Notes under the pieces: generated by a model
What the model saw: the letters and a program-made list of their open reading frames with translations, nothing else
Database searches by the model: none
What the model was told of the DNA's origin: nothing
Translations under genes and position numbers: made by a program
In this document: piece by piece, positions 1 to 12,010 of the stretch
Numbering within the stretch: the first letter of the stretch is position 1
Layout: every line of letters begins with the position of its first letter
Source of the DNA: Symsagittifera roscoffensis
Taxonomy: Eukaryota > Xenacoelomorpha > Acoela > Convolutidae
Direction: 5' to 3'
Length of the DNA: 64,000 nucleotides
NCBI RefSeq assembly: GCF_963678635.1
Contig: NC_087062.1
Location: 63,401,253 to 63,465,252 of the forward strand

Positions 1-2100
1 AACTTAGAATGACTGACAGCTGCACTTCATGAAACTGCACTTTTCATAATTTCGCTTAAATAATTAGATTCCTGTTAACTTAATTATATACTTTCACCAA
101 CCGGCACCACAATGATATGCTGCCATGAATCGTTTCATCACGCGTTATTGCTCAGAACAAGCTTCTTTGAGAAAGGACTTCTATAAAAACGACTTCTTTG
201 AAAAATTTTCTTAACAGAAAATAAAATTCAAATTTTTAAAATTTTTCGAAATCGTATGGAGGCAAAACCTGCAGCTGCGGATAGTACGCTGATATTATTT
301 TCACCAAAAGGTCAACTATTTTAAATTTTGAGAAACATTTTTTAATCTACATAGTTTGATAAGTTTAGAAAAATCATTAAACATCCGGAGGAACAAAAGT
401 CAACAAAAACCCTGCAAGCTTTCAAGATTTGAGTATTTTGAAAACAAAACAAGATTTGCAACCCTCGAGAGTACCCTGAAAGCAAACAACTATATGGCCG
501 GTAATTTCAAATTTTTAAGATTTTTCAAATCTTAAGAAAAAAATTTCGAAAAATTACTAAAATTGTCATAATTGGAAAAAAAAATTGGAGTATTTATAAT
601 TGTAGGCTAATTTTGAAAGTGCTGGGAGAACATTGATAGCACCTCACCATGGTGTTCAAAATCTAGTGAAACGTTGAAACGAAAAACGCCCGATACATTA
701 TGTTTAGATGGATAAATTCCAACTTTACACTACACTACACCGCGCTGCCCTCATTTCCCATGCTGGTATCAGATCTACAGCCTTAAATTTGGGCCTTCCA
801 AATATCTGAACTTCAAAACTGGAAAACCAAAAAAAATTTAAAAATTGCAATATACGATATAGTTTAACACTGTAAAGATACGTTATGCGCTTAACCGTTG
901 CAAAAACGCTTTAACATAACGAAAAACGTGACACATGCATTTAAATACAGTTTAGATTCAGTTCATATGTTCATCTAACCAATTTGAATTGACGGGAAAA
1001 TTGAAAAATTGATTAGTTCACCGAGCTCTTACTGAGGAAAAACTCTCACCGAGAAAATAAAAGTTAAAAAAGACAACACGGCCGAATTGGTCTAAAATTC
1101 AGTTCATTCATGAAGATTTAAAAAGCTTTCAATATCTCAAAATGTACAGCTCCAGAACAATGGAACTGAAACTATATTGTCAGCGTTTCGTCCAAAACCA
1201 TGATGAACATTGAAATACTAGCATGAAGGATTTGACCATTAGCATAACTAAAATCGACCGTAAACGAAGCCCTCAAGAATTGAGGCAATAAAAATTAGCC
1301 AAAAAATCTATTAAAAATTGGTAGCAACAAGGAAAAGCGGTTGCTGTGCAAGTAGCATCGAAATCTTAAACCAAATTGATAAAAAGTAGAAACAAAAAAT
1401 TTGATGAGAGATCGTGTGATGAGAGAATTATCTTGCGCGTGTGATGAGAGAACTTAACACACGCGTAGAACGTTAAATTAATGAAATAGGCATGATCTAG
1501 AACAGTTGTCTTTAAAAAGAATAAAAAAAAGAAAACAAAATTTTCAAAAACGTTTTAAAAACCTTTTATTGCCAAAGAAAAGCTAAATGAAGCTTCCAAA
1601 AATAATTTTCGTTTAAATAAAGTTGTCTAATCTTAAATGACCCATTTTTTAAAAACGAACGTTACTCGATCGCTTTAATTGCTCGAAATTATTCTAAAAC
1701 TGAAAAGTTTCCAAGCAGTTTTTCTCGACATAGACATTTTTAAAATTCGCCGAAATCACGACTGAGAGTGCTTTAATATGATGTATGACTCGACTCATTC
1801 CGATGACTATTTGTAGTACACGATTTTGCGTGGTACATGATTTGAATAAAAAAAAAATAAAAAACAACCAAGTACAAATTCCTCCCCATTTTCAAAGAGC
1901 AGAACAAAGAGTACCAACCGGAATTTAAACTGTGTATCTGCGTCGGAAAGGTCAGATACATCACTTATAGGTATTTAACGAAAGTCTTTAACGTTTAACT
2001 CTTGACCTCGGTTGCCGCTGTTTCTCGCTTAACGCAAAATGGACCACAAAAGAGGTTAAACGATCTAATAAAACAATTTTATACACGGAAGCAAAGGGAA
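1..2100. other. AT-rich stretch without recognised genes
   Basis: No ORF here has recognisable protein motifs or convincing splice signals. The sequence is A/T-rich, like the other intergenic parts of the window. The only local structure seen is a short direct repeat around 1,410-1,455 (GTGTGATGAGAGAA occurs twice). Homology to the 870 bp tandem array begins near 2,100. Confidence 0.5.
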
Positions 2101-5100
2101 AATCCGGTAATGCAAATTGAAACACATTATACCAAACAGATATATCTGCCTTCGAAATTATAAAAAATAGGTTGACAAACTCGATATAACATAAATTGAA
2201 ACTGCTTAAAATTTCAATTTAAGTTTAATGAAATTGTTTTATGTCAACAGTTTTGTTTTTGGCTCAACAGGTTTCGACCCAAGCATTTTCGCTTTTATTG
2301 CCGCCCGGTAATGTTTATTGCCGCTCGGTATATTAATGTAAGCAATGTTTTTTTGACTTCTTTTTTTTCATCCACTGTTTTGTAGCGTAATGTGTTTTTT
2401 ACATCGCAAAAATTTCATTTAATTTAAAAGTTTTTACGACCCATCCAAAGTGAAAAACTTAAACTCAAACAAACATATTTGCCCTCAAAAATATAAAAAT
2501 TATATTGACTAAGCCGATATAATCTAAACTTGAACTGTTTGAATATTAAAAAAAAACGAAAAAATGAAGAAAAAAACCGATGGCAATTTAACAAATTTGT
2601 GAAGTTTCAGTTAAAGTAAATGTTTAAATTGGAACAAAACCCATGACTTACAAAGTAAACTAATGAAAAATCTACCAGATTAAAAAAGGGCATTTAAATA
2701 AACGATTTCAATTTTCATGAAATTGAGCATGTCAGATGAAAGATCCTCAAGAAGTAAAGACCCTCTGGAAGTGAAGATCCTGATCCACTTTTTAAACTTT
2801 CGTATCTCGGATTTTCGCCACACTTTTATGCACAGAACCGAAGCGGAGCTTCGCAACAGTTGCGATGAAAACAACACATTGCGATACAAAATAGTGAAAG
2901 AAAAGAATAGACAGAAATCAAAAAAAATTTCTGAAAAATCAAGGTAAAAATTATTTTAAAATTGACAAAAAATTTAAAATTACAAGAACAAAAACTTCAA
3001 ATTTGTATCAGATGAAATTATTACACAGCCCCTAAAAATGGAAAACAATTACCGAGAGGCAGCAAAACCGAAAAGCTTTGGGTCGAAACCTGTTCAGTCG
3101 AAAACAAAACTGATGTCATAAAATATTCACTAATTTTAAAAGTTTTTACGACCAATCCAAATTGAAACACATAAAACAAACAGATACAGTTGCCCTCAAA
3201 ATTATAGAAAATAAGTTGACTAAATCGATATAATATAAAATGGAACTGTTTGAGTATTAAAAAAACTCAAAAACAGGCATGGTAATTTTACGAATTTGTG
3301 AAGTTTCAGTTATAGTAACTGTTTAAATTGGAACAAAACCCATGATTTGCAAAGTAAACTAACCAAAAACCTACCAGATTAAAAAATGGCATTTGAATAA
3401 ACGGAAATTGAACCGATAGAAACTAGGACGAACACCAGGGACCCGAAAAAGAAATAGAACAATTCTTGAAAAGATAATTACAATCTGATCGGGCTTGACA
3501 TAACTACTAGCTAAGTGATAGAGCTTCCATTTGAGTTTTCAAGAAAATGAGCATGTCAGATGAAAGATCCTCTAGACAAGAAGATCCTCTAGAAGTCATC
3601 CTCTAGAAGTGAAGATGCTCTAGCAGTGATCTCCTAGAAGTGAAGATCCTCATCCAGTTTTCAAATTCTGGCATCTCGGAATTTCGCCAAACTTTGATAC
3701 ACAGAAGCGAAGCGGTACTTCGCAACACTTGCGATGTAAAACCCATTGCGCTACAAAACAGTGGATGAAAAAGTAGAAGTCAAAAACAATTCTGAAAAAT
3801 TATGTTGAGAAAAAATACTTGAAAAAGTAACTTGACGAAAATTGAGAAAGAAAACAGCTACAAAAACTTCCTATTTGTATCAGATGAAGTTTATACACAG
3901 CCCCTAAAAAACAGAAAACAATTACCGAGCGGCAAAAAAAGCGGAAAGGTTTCGGTCGAAACCTGTTGAGCCGAAAATAAAACTGTTGTCACAAAAAATT
4001 TCATTAGTTTTTTACGACCCATCCAAATTGAAACACATTATCCCAAACAGATATATTTGCTTTCGAAATTATAAAAATAGGTGGACTAACTCGATATAAC
4101 ATAGATTGAAAGTGCTTAAATAATTAAATTAAGAAAATTAAAAAAAAAACAGACATGGTAGTTTTACAAATTTGTGAAGTTCCAGTTATAGTACAACCTG
4201 TTTAAATTGGAAGAAAACCCATGACTTACAACTTGATTTATTTAAAAAACGTACCAAATTAATAAATGGCGTTTAATTGAACAGAAATTGAACCGACAGA
4301 AACTAGGACGAACACCAGGACCACGGAAAAGAAATGAGAAATTGTTTTGAAAAAATAACTAATCTGAATCGGGCTTGAAATAACTACTAGCTAAGTGATA
4401 GTACTTCCATTTGCTTTTTCAAGAAATTGAGCATGCCAGAAGAAAGATCCGCTAGAAAAGAAGATCCTATAGAAGTCATCCTCTAGAAGTGAAGATCCTC
4501 TAGCAGTGATCCTCTAGAAGTGAAGATCCTGATCTAGTTTTTAAATTTTGGCATCTCGGATTTTCGCCACACTTTCATACACAAAATCGAAACGGAGCTT
4601 CGTAACACTTGTGATGTAGGAACATATTGCGCTACAAAACATTGGATGAAAAAAATAGACAGAAGTCAAAAACAGTTCTGAAAAATTAAGTTGGAAAAAA
4701 TTACTTATAAAAAAAATTGACAAAATTTAAAAAATACAGCAACAAAAACTTCAAATTTGTATCGGATGAAGTTCCTACAAAGCCCTCAAAAATGGAAAAC
4801 AATAACCGAGCGGCCAAAAAGCGAAAAGCTTTGGGTTGAAACATGTTCAGTCGAAAACAAAACTGGTGTCATAAAAAAATTCATTAACTTTAAAAGTTTT
4901 TACGACCCATCCAAATTGAAACACATAAACCAAACAGATACATTTGCCCTCAAATTAAAAGAAAACAGGTTGACTAAGTCGATATAACATGAATTGAAAC
5001 TGTTTGAATATTTCAAAAAAAAAACGAAAAAATGAAGAAAAAAAACTCAAAACTAGACATGGTAACTTTACCAATTTGTGAAATTTCAGCTATAGTTAAA

Positions 5101-5960
5101 ACTGTGCAAATTTGAACAAACCACAAGATTTACGAAGTGAACCAATAAAAAACCTACCAGATTACAAGATAGAGTTCAAATAAACGGAAATTAAAATGAA
5201 AGAAAACTACGACAAACACCAGAAAACCGAAAAAAAAAAATAGAAAATTTTTTTTCAAAAAAGATAATCACAATCTGAAACGGGCTTGAAATAATTACTA
5301 GCTAAATGATAGCACTTCCATTTGGTTTTTCAAGACGTTGAGCATGTCAGATGAAAGATCTTCTAGAAAAGAATATCCTCTAGAAGTGAAGATCCTGATC
5401 CAGTTTTTTTATTTTTGGCATCTCGGAGTTTCGCACACTTTTATAGACACAAGCGGAGCAGCGCTTCGCAACACTTGCAAAGTAATAAACACAGTGCGCT
5501 ACAAAATAGTGAATGAAAAAAATATACAGAAGTCAAAAAACATTTCTGAAAAATTATATTAGAAAAAATTACTGGAAAAAGTAACGACAAAAATTGAAAA
5601 ATTACAGCTACAAAAACTTCATATTTGTATAGATGAAGTTCATAAACAGCCCTTTAGAACAGGAAATCATTCACCGAGCGGCAACAAAAGCTCTTGAGCC
5701 GAAAACAAAACTTGTCATAAAAAATTTCGTTTAATTTGTAAGTTTTTACGACCCATCCAAATTGAAACACGTAATCCGAAACAAATATAATTGCCCTCCA
5801 AAAAATGCAAAATAAGTTGACTAATTCGATATAACATAATATGACACTATTTGAATATTTAAAAAAACGAGAAAATGAAAAAACTCAAAAACAGACATGG
5901 TAATTTTACAAAAATGCGAAGTTTCAGTTATAGTAAGACCAGTTTAAATTGGAAAAAACC
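2100..5960. repeat. Degenerate tandem array, unit about 870 bp
   Basis: The same ordered landmarks recur. The first is a block like CCAAACAGATATATTTGCC followed by an ACTCGATATAAC-type motif, near 2,140, 2,470, 3,175, 4,045, 4,930 and 5,785. A block around GAGCATGTCAGATGAAAGAT comes near 2,727, 3,547, 4,428 (variant) and 5,341. A block AGCGGAGCTTCGCAACACTTG comes near 2,845, 3,710, 4,590 and 5,455. Spacing of the complete units is about 870-890 bp; the leftmost unit is shorter. Copies have diverged by substitutions and small indels. Short ORFs at 2,717-2,947 and 5,338-5,562 start at the same point of the unit but are broken in the intervening copies, so I treat the array as non-coding. Confidence 0.85.
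3545..3665. repeat. Minisatellite of GATCCTCTAGAAGTGAA-like units inside the 870 bp array
   Basis: Short imperfect repeats of GATCCTCTAGAAGT run through this part of the unit. The equivalent positions near 4,440-4,535 are also expanded, while the units near 2,740 and 5,350 have fewer copies. Array units therefore differ in length partly by expansion of this inner repeat. Confidence 0.75.
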
Positions 5961-6004
5961 CATGACTTACAAAGTAAACTAATGAAAAATCTACCAGATT
6001 AAAA

Positions 6005-6530
6005 AAGGGCATTCTAACGGGTTCTAACATGTATTAACTTGTTGTTCGTACAAACTACCAGAGTTGGAACCGGACCAGAGAGAGTTGGAACCGGGCCAGA
6101 GTTTTTTACGGACCGGGCCTCCTCTTTAGGACCAGCAACCGGGCCGCACCGGGCCCGTACCTGACTTTCAAAAAACTTCACACCTTTCACACTTCCGTGA
6201 CCACTCGTCACACTTCACTTCACACCTTTTGAAACTGTGCGAAGAGTGCGCTCCTTTCTCCGGCAAAATTCAGCCAAATCGAACTGGTAGGATCGTCTGC
6301 GGCCAATGGACATATTGAGATTTGATTTTTTTAAAAAGCTCACATTTGAATTTCTATTTATTTTTTATTACTAAATTCGTGTTTTCATTGAAAAAAACCG
6401 GCCCGGTCTTGGGATTTTTGTTTTCCAACCGGGCCGGGCCTGAAGCAATCGGGCCGGGCCTCAAATTCAGGCCCGGTTCCAACTCTGTAAACGAATACCA
6501 ATCAACTTGTACAAACAAGATGCCTTGAGC
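6005..6530. repeat. GC-rich fold-back element
   Basis: This is a sharply GC-rich island in AT-rich DNA. The left side carries AGAGTTGGAACCGGGCC (near 6,079-6,095, with a variant at 6,060) and the right side carries the reverse complement GGCCCGGTTCCAACTCTG (near 6,470-6,488). Both sides also contain further GGGCCGGGCC-type motifs, and weaker inverted similarity continues outward (ACTTGTTGTTCGTACAAAC on the left, TCAACTTGTACAAACAAG on the right). This fits a non-autonomous element with terminal inverted repeats, but no target-site duplication was established. Confidence 0.6.
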
Positions 6531-6534
6531 TTCA

Positions 6535-6790
6535 TATATGTCCCTATCTCATCGATAGGACCTACTTAACAATCTCCCCCCCCCCCCCCCCTACGGTACC
6601 TACTTAAGAATCTCCACCCCTATAAATAAATACAGTAAATTAGCACTGAGCTTTCTATTGTAAATTCTAATTTTGCTGCATTCTGATTGGTTGAAAAATC
6701 GTACTTTGATCTACTTAGCAATCTCCCCCCTTTCTTGAAAGGGGTGGAGGTTGTCAAGTAGATCCCATCGATACATGAATAATTTTGGGC
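6535..6790. repeat. Fold-back element with C-tract
   Basis: The left end (CATCGATAGGACCTACTTAA, then ACAATCTCC and a run of about 15 C) is an inverted match of the right end, whose reverse complement reads ATCGATGGGATCTACTTGAC followed by AACCTCCACCCC. An internal copy of the AATCTCC motif lies near 6,610 and 6,720. This looks like a small inverted-repeat element. The long C homopolymer may be mis-sized in the assembly. Confidence 0.55.
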
Positions 6791-6850
6791 TAATTTGATA
6801 TGTAGATCATCTAATACATTTCAAATTAGCTTTAAAATATTTGCGTGAAC

Positions 6851-6930
6851 GCAGTCCACTCATTTATGCATTCACTTTTCTATTTGGAAGAATCCTTCCA
6901 AAAAAAAGTGAATTCATATGAGTGGACTGC
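6851..6930. repeat. 80-nt near-perfect stem-loop
   Basis: GCAGTCCACT at 6,851-6,860 pairs exactly with AGTGGACTGC at 6,921-6,930. Inward pairing continues through CATTTATGCATTCACTTTT against AAAAGTGAATTCATATG, with one small asymmetry, and then TTGGAAG against CTTCCAA, leaving a tiny loop around 6,890-6,894. It could be a MITE remnant or a small-RNA precursor; sequence alone cannot decide. Confidence 0.7.
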
Positions 6931-6999
6931 GTGGTCGAGTTTATTACAAATCGCTACATGAAATCAAAGAAAGATGGTGAATAAAACCTTAAAAATTTA

Positions 7000-8430
7000 A
7001 ATTTAAAATTCAGAAAAATAAGCAGAAAAACTCACCACTTAACTGCTTCAGCCTTTCCTGCCACTTTTGACTTTCGCAAATTTTCAATGTTCTTCAAGAT
7101 ATGAAGTGAATTGCGTATCACTGCTTCCTCGGTATATTTAATTCAACAAAACTATTCCCGCGCTTTTCCTGACAGTGAATTCTCTCCGCGTGTAAAACTT
7201 AACTAGCAACAAGATTGCACAACAAATCTACGGCAACTAATTTCAACCTTCGAAACAGTAATAAAGCGCATCTGAGAGTTGGCAACCTGTCAGAGTTACA
7301 ATCAGTCGAATATTAGAAAACGAATTATGTGATTCAACCTTAATAATTCCAAAACGGCACAAGCTAGCCCTCAATTTGGGAACACAATACAGGTTTCGTT
7401 TAGTGATTCACAATGTAGCCTCCATAAGTTTGAAAAACATCTCAAACCTTCCAAATTGAGTAATATAAAAGGCATTCTTTTATATGTCACCCTAGACTAT
7501 GCAAATATTAGATAGTTTGCAGTCATTAGGAAGATATTTCAGGTCAAACTTGGTAATTGCTCCGGAGGAGCTAAATACCAAAGGAAATACCAGTCTAAAA
7601 TAACGGATGTATGCACACAAATTTGATTTGTTCGAAGACTTCAACATCCTAAAATATGAATTGGGAAACAACGTCGCAGTTGGTAGATGTTACCGAGTTC
7701 ACATCTTAATTTCTTACATCATGACCGCACCACTTCTATGAATGTTCACAGGCTTAGTCAGGTGCAATTGATTCAACAGCGCTGGTTTGCAGCTTTACAA
7801 AAAGAAACAAACTTTATTCCCAGTGCTACTACATTGGTAACAGTCTACTTTGGACAAGTGTACTCGATGGCTGCAATATAACTCCTCAATGTTTCGGGAA
7901 CAGTATTTATTGGGAAAAATTTTTAAAGAAAAAATATAGAAGTTACGAGATTTTTTTTACATGTTCTATGATATTTCCTTCTAAATTCAAGACTTTTTTC
8001 AGCACTGAAATTTGTTCAAGCTAAGCTTCAGTTGAAGATCCATTCTTCTATCAGACCCATTTTTCAAATGGTAAATTAAACTTGCCTTTCTGCAAAAAAA
8101 AATCGGATCAGTTTTATCAAAAAAACACTACTTCGAAAAATACTTTTGAACTTTCAATTCCGACTGCAGGGCTTTTCAAATGATGCCACACTTCACCCCT
8201 GTGAGCATTCCTTGAGGTGCCAAAAATAGCGCCAAAAACATACTACACCATAGTTATTTTCCACCGCGCTAACAGAAACTTGAAAGCTAGCTAAAAATTA
8301 CATCGCGTTTCAATTCTTTCGCTTTCGAGAATTTTTTATGATGTAACTTTGTGACAAAATTATGCGATATTAAGTTTTGAGACCAAGACATTCATCAGTT
8401 CGTATCTATTTTTAACTTCTCTGTGGTAAA
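7000..8430. other. Unassigned region
   Basis: No recognisable gene. A 64-codon ORF on the plus strand at 7,687-7,881 has a less A/T-biased composition than its surroundings but no recognised motif and no supported splice sites. It may be a fragment of an old mobile element. The rest is A/T-rich DNA without obvious repeats. Confidence 0.35.
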
Positions 8431-9260
8431 ATTTACCTCTAATAAGGAATTGTTCGGAACAATAAGCGTATTTTAGTTGCAATGATATGAAGAGCCAAAG
8501 AAATCAGTGGATTAAATCGAAGATAATTACAAAAAAGGAGTTAAAATTAGTCAAATCTTGACAATTTTAATCCAGAATTACCTTAAAAAACACTCTTAGA
8601 TCACTTGTAAAAGTTTTGGACATGCAGGTCAATAAGATCTATACAAAAATATAATTGCAATCACCTAAAAAATCCACCACATCAACCTTATATATATTTT
8701 TTTGTTCTTTTTGAAGTATTTCAATATCTAAGTAATCGAAAACTCAACTCAAAAATACAGCATTAAAAACTGAAAAAAAGCATTTAGGAAAAAAATTGAC
8801 TAACAAATCAAAAAAAATTAAGACCGAAAATAGCGTCGAATTTTGTAGGATAAGTTGTAAAGCCATTCAGCTCTTGCAATTAAAAACAACTCGCGTGTAA
8901 CGCTTCTCCGGTGCTTGCAATTTATGACAACTAATAAAAAGCCGCATATATTGGAAATCATGTTTGCATCCTTTGAGTTTACTCTGACAGCACCCATATA
9001 CAGGATGCTAGTTTCCGAGATGTGACGTTTATAACTTAGATAAAGAAGTTTTCTAAATAATTGAAACTCCCGTCTCTATAGCGAGGCTTTGTCAGCGCAC
9101 TCCTAGTAGTTGCAAGTTTTTCTCCCAAATATGACTGCTTAAACCCTCGCAGTTTTCGTGATATGAAAAATTTAATGATTTTTTTTTCAAAAAATTTTCA
9201 GAAAAAACTAATTTTGATTAAGTTCTTCCAAGTTTGGAATTCTTAACCCTGAAGTTGGGG

Positions 9261-9440
9261 GCTGTCAGAGTACTCTCAGGCGTTGCGAATCTCGCCTCGA
9301 AATATGAGTACTCAAATTTTTGTAGTTTTTGAGATTTGTTGTTGAAAAAACCAAGAAAAGTGCATATCTCAAAAACTACAAAAATTTGAGCACTCATAAC
9401 TCAAGGCACGACTCGCAACGCCTTAGAGTACTCTGACATC
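9261..9440. repeat. Large palindrome at a block junction (plus to minus type)
   Basis: The plus-oriented arm (CTGTCAGAGTACTCTCAGGC, GCGAATCTCGCCTCGAA, CAAATTTTTGTAGTTTTTGAGAT) faces an inverted arm starting at ATCTCAAAAACTACAAAAATTTG, across a short spacer (about 9,337-9,362) containing TTGTTGTTGAAAAAACCAAG. The same junction recurs near 10,440-10,620, 13,105-13,285, 14,290-14,475, 16,310-16,490 and 17,490-17,680. Each can form a hairpin or cruciform with arms of about 75-80 bp. Confidence 0.85.
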
Positions 9441-11849
9441 CCCCAATTTCAGGGTTAGGAATTCAAAACTCTGATAAAAATATTCAAATTTAGTTTTTTT
9501 GAAAAAAAAGTTTTGTAAAAAAATTTAAAAAAAACTTCATATATCGAAAACTGCGAGGGTTTAAGCAAACATATTTGGAGGAAAAACTCGCAACTACTAG
9601 GAGAGCGCTGGCATAGCCCCACTATAGAGAGAAAAACTTCAAAATTGAAAAAAAAAAATTTCAATTTTTTTGAACATTTAAAAAAAGACATTACAAACGT
9701 AACATCTCGGAAAATAAAAGCATTTGAGCAGTTGATTTTGAAAAAAATTTGCAACATAAACTCCTGAGAGTACTCTCGCAGTACTTAACTACAACTTTGA
9801 GATTTTAAGATCTTTTTGCTTTTTTTCAAATCCAAGTTTTCTGAAAATATTTGGAAAAAACCTAGAAAACATATCTCGAAACCTACACGGATTTGAGCCG
9901 TCATATTCAGAGGCAAGATTTGCAAGTACTGAGAAAACACTTGCAGTTTCCGACTTCAGGACTGAGACCTTCAAAACTAAATTTTTGAACACTAGGTTTT
10001 TTGAAAACTTTTGAAAAATCATAAGAAACGTAAACTACAAGTATTTGAGAAGTGAAATTTGGAATTAAGACTCGCAATGCCTGAGAGTACTCTGATAGCT
10101 CCAACTTCAGGTTCAGAAAGTCCAAACTTCGAGGAAAAAAATCATAAAAACTTCATATCTTGAAAACTGCGAGGGTTTAAGCAGTGATATTTGGAGGAAA
10201 AAACTGAAATTGTTTCTTTTTTTCTAAGTTTGGAATGACTAACCCTGAAAATAAGCGCTGTCAGAGTACTCTCAGTCGTTGCAAATTTTGCCAGTTTTGC
10301 CTACAAACATGTCTGCTTAAACCCTCGCAGTTTTCGTGATATGAAAAATTTAATGATTTTTTTTTCAAAAAATTTTCAGAAAAAACTAATTTTGATTAAG
10401 TTCGTCCAAGTTTGGAATTCTTAACCCTGAAGTTGGGGGCTGTCAGAGTACTCTCAGGCGTTGCGAATCTCGCCTCGAAATATGAGTACTCAAATTTTTG
10501 TAGTTTTTGAGATTTGTTGTTGAAAAAACCAAGAAAAGTGCATATCTCAAAAACTACAAAAATTTGATTACTCATAACTCGAGGCACGACTCGCAACGCC
10601 TTAGAGTACTCTGACAGCCCTCAATTTCAGGGTTAGGAATTCAAAACTTTGATGAAAGTATTCAAATTTAGTTTTTTTTGAAAAAAAAATTGAAAAAAAA
10701 ATCATAAAAACTTCATATCTCGAAAACTGTTTAAGCAGTCATATTTGGAAGAAAAGCTCGCAACAACTGGGGGAGCAATGAAAGAAACTTCAAAGGTAAC
10801 ATCTCGAAACATAAAAGCATTTGAGCAGTCGAATTTGAACACAACATTTGCAACATAAACTCCAGAGGGTACTCTCGCAGTACCCAACTACAACTTTGAG
10901 ATTTTGAAATCTTTTTGCATTTTTTAAAATCCAAGTTTTCTGAAAATAATTGGAAAAAAACTAGAAAACATCATATCTCGAGACCTACAAAAAATTAAGC
11001 CGTCATATTCAGAGGCAAGATCTGCAAGTCCTGAGAAAACTCTTACAGTTTTCAACTTCAGGTCTGAGATCTTCAAATTTAATTTTCTGAAGACTAAGTG
11101 TTTTGAAAGGTTTTGAAAAAATCATAAGAAACGTCATATCACGAAAAGTAGAAGGATTTGAGAAGAGAAAATTGAAGTTAAGATTCGCAACGCTTGAGAG
11201 AACTCTGACAGCCCCCAACTTCAGGTTCAAGAATTCCAAACTTTGAAGAAAAAAAATCAAACTTAATTTTTCTAAAAATATTTTTGAAAAAAATCATAAA
11301 AAACTTCATATCTTGAAAACTGCGAGGTTTTAAGCAAGGATATTTGGAGGAAAAACTCGCAACAACTAGGATTTCGCTGACATAGCCGCACTATATAATC
11401 TTCAAATTTTTGGAAAGTTTTTATTTCTAAACTCTTTGAACGTTTAAAAAAAAGACATTACAAACGTAACATCTCGCAAACTAAAAGACTTTGAGCAGTC
11501 GAATTCGAACACAAAATTTGCAACATAAACTCTTGGGAGTACTCTAACAGTACCCAATTAAAACTTTGGGATTTAAAAATCTTTTTGAATTTTTTAAAAT
11601 CCAATTTTTCTCAAAATTTTTGGAAAAAACCCAAGATATATCATATCTCGAAACCTACAAGGATTCGAGCAGTCAAATTCAGAGGCACGATTTGCAAACC
11701 CTGAGATAACTGTCACAATATGCAATTTCAGGATTGAGATCTTCAACATTTTTTAAATCTAAGTTTTTTGAAAATTTTTGAAAAATCATAAACGTCATAT
11801 CTCGAAAACTACAAGGATTTGAGAAATGAGATTAGGAGGTAAGACTCGC

Positions 11850-12010
11850 AATCCCTAAGAGCAACCTGACAGGACCCAACTACAGCGTTGAAACTTCAAA
11901 AAACTTGGATTTTAAACAATTCAAAAAGATTTGAAGTTTCACCCTGTAGTTGGGTCCTGTCAGGTTGCTCTCAGGGATTGCGAATCTTGCCTCCAAATTA
12001 GTCGTCCTTG
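11850..12010. repeat. Large palindrome at a block junction (minus to plus type)
   Basis: The left arm reads AGACTCGCAATCCCTAAGAG, CAACCTGACAGGACCCAACT, then a GTTGAAACTTCAAA segment. The right arm is its inverse: TTTGAAGTTTCACCCTGTAG, TTGGGTCCTGTCAGGTTGCT, then CTCAGGGATTGCGAATCTTG. About 30 nt separate them. The same junction recurs near 15,020-15,160, 18,880-19,020, 21,840-21,980 and 24,150-24,300. Confidence 0.85.

Noticed and set aside
2717-5562. Paired ORFs of 76 and 74 codons starting MSDERSS in the 870-bp array
   Set aside because: The two intervening units carry frameshifts and stops at the same place, and the reading covers the DNA stem-loop motif. Similarity is explained by tandem duplication.
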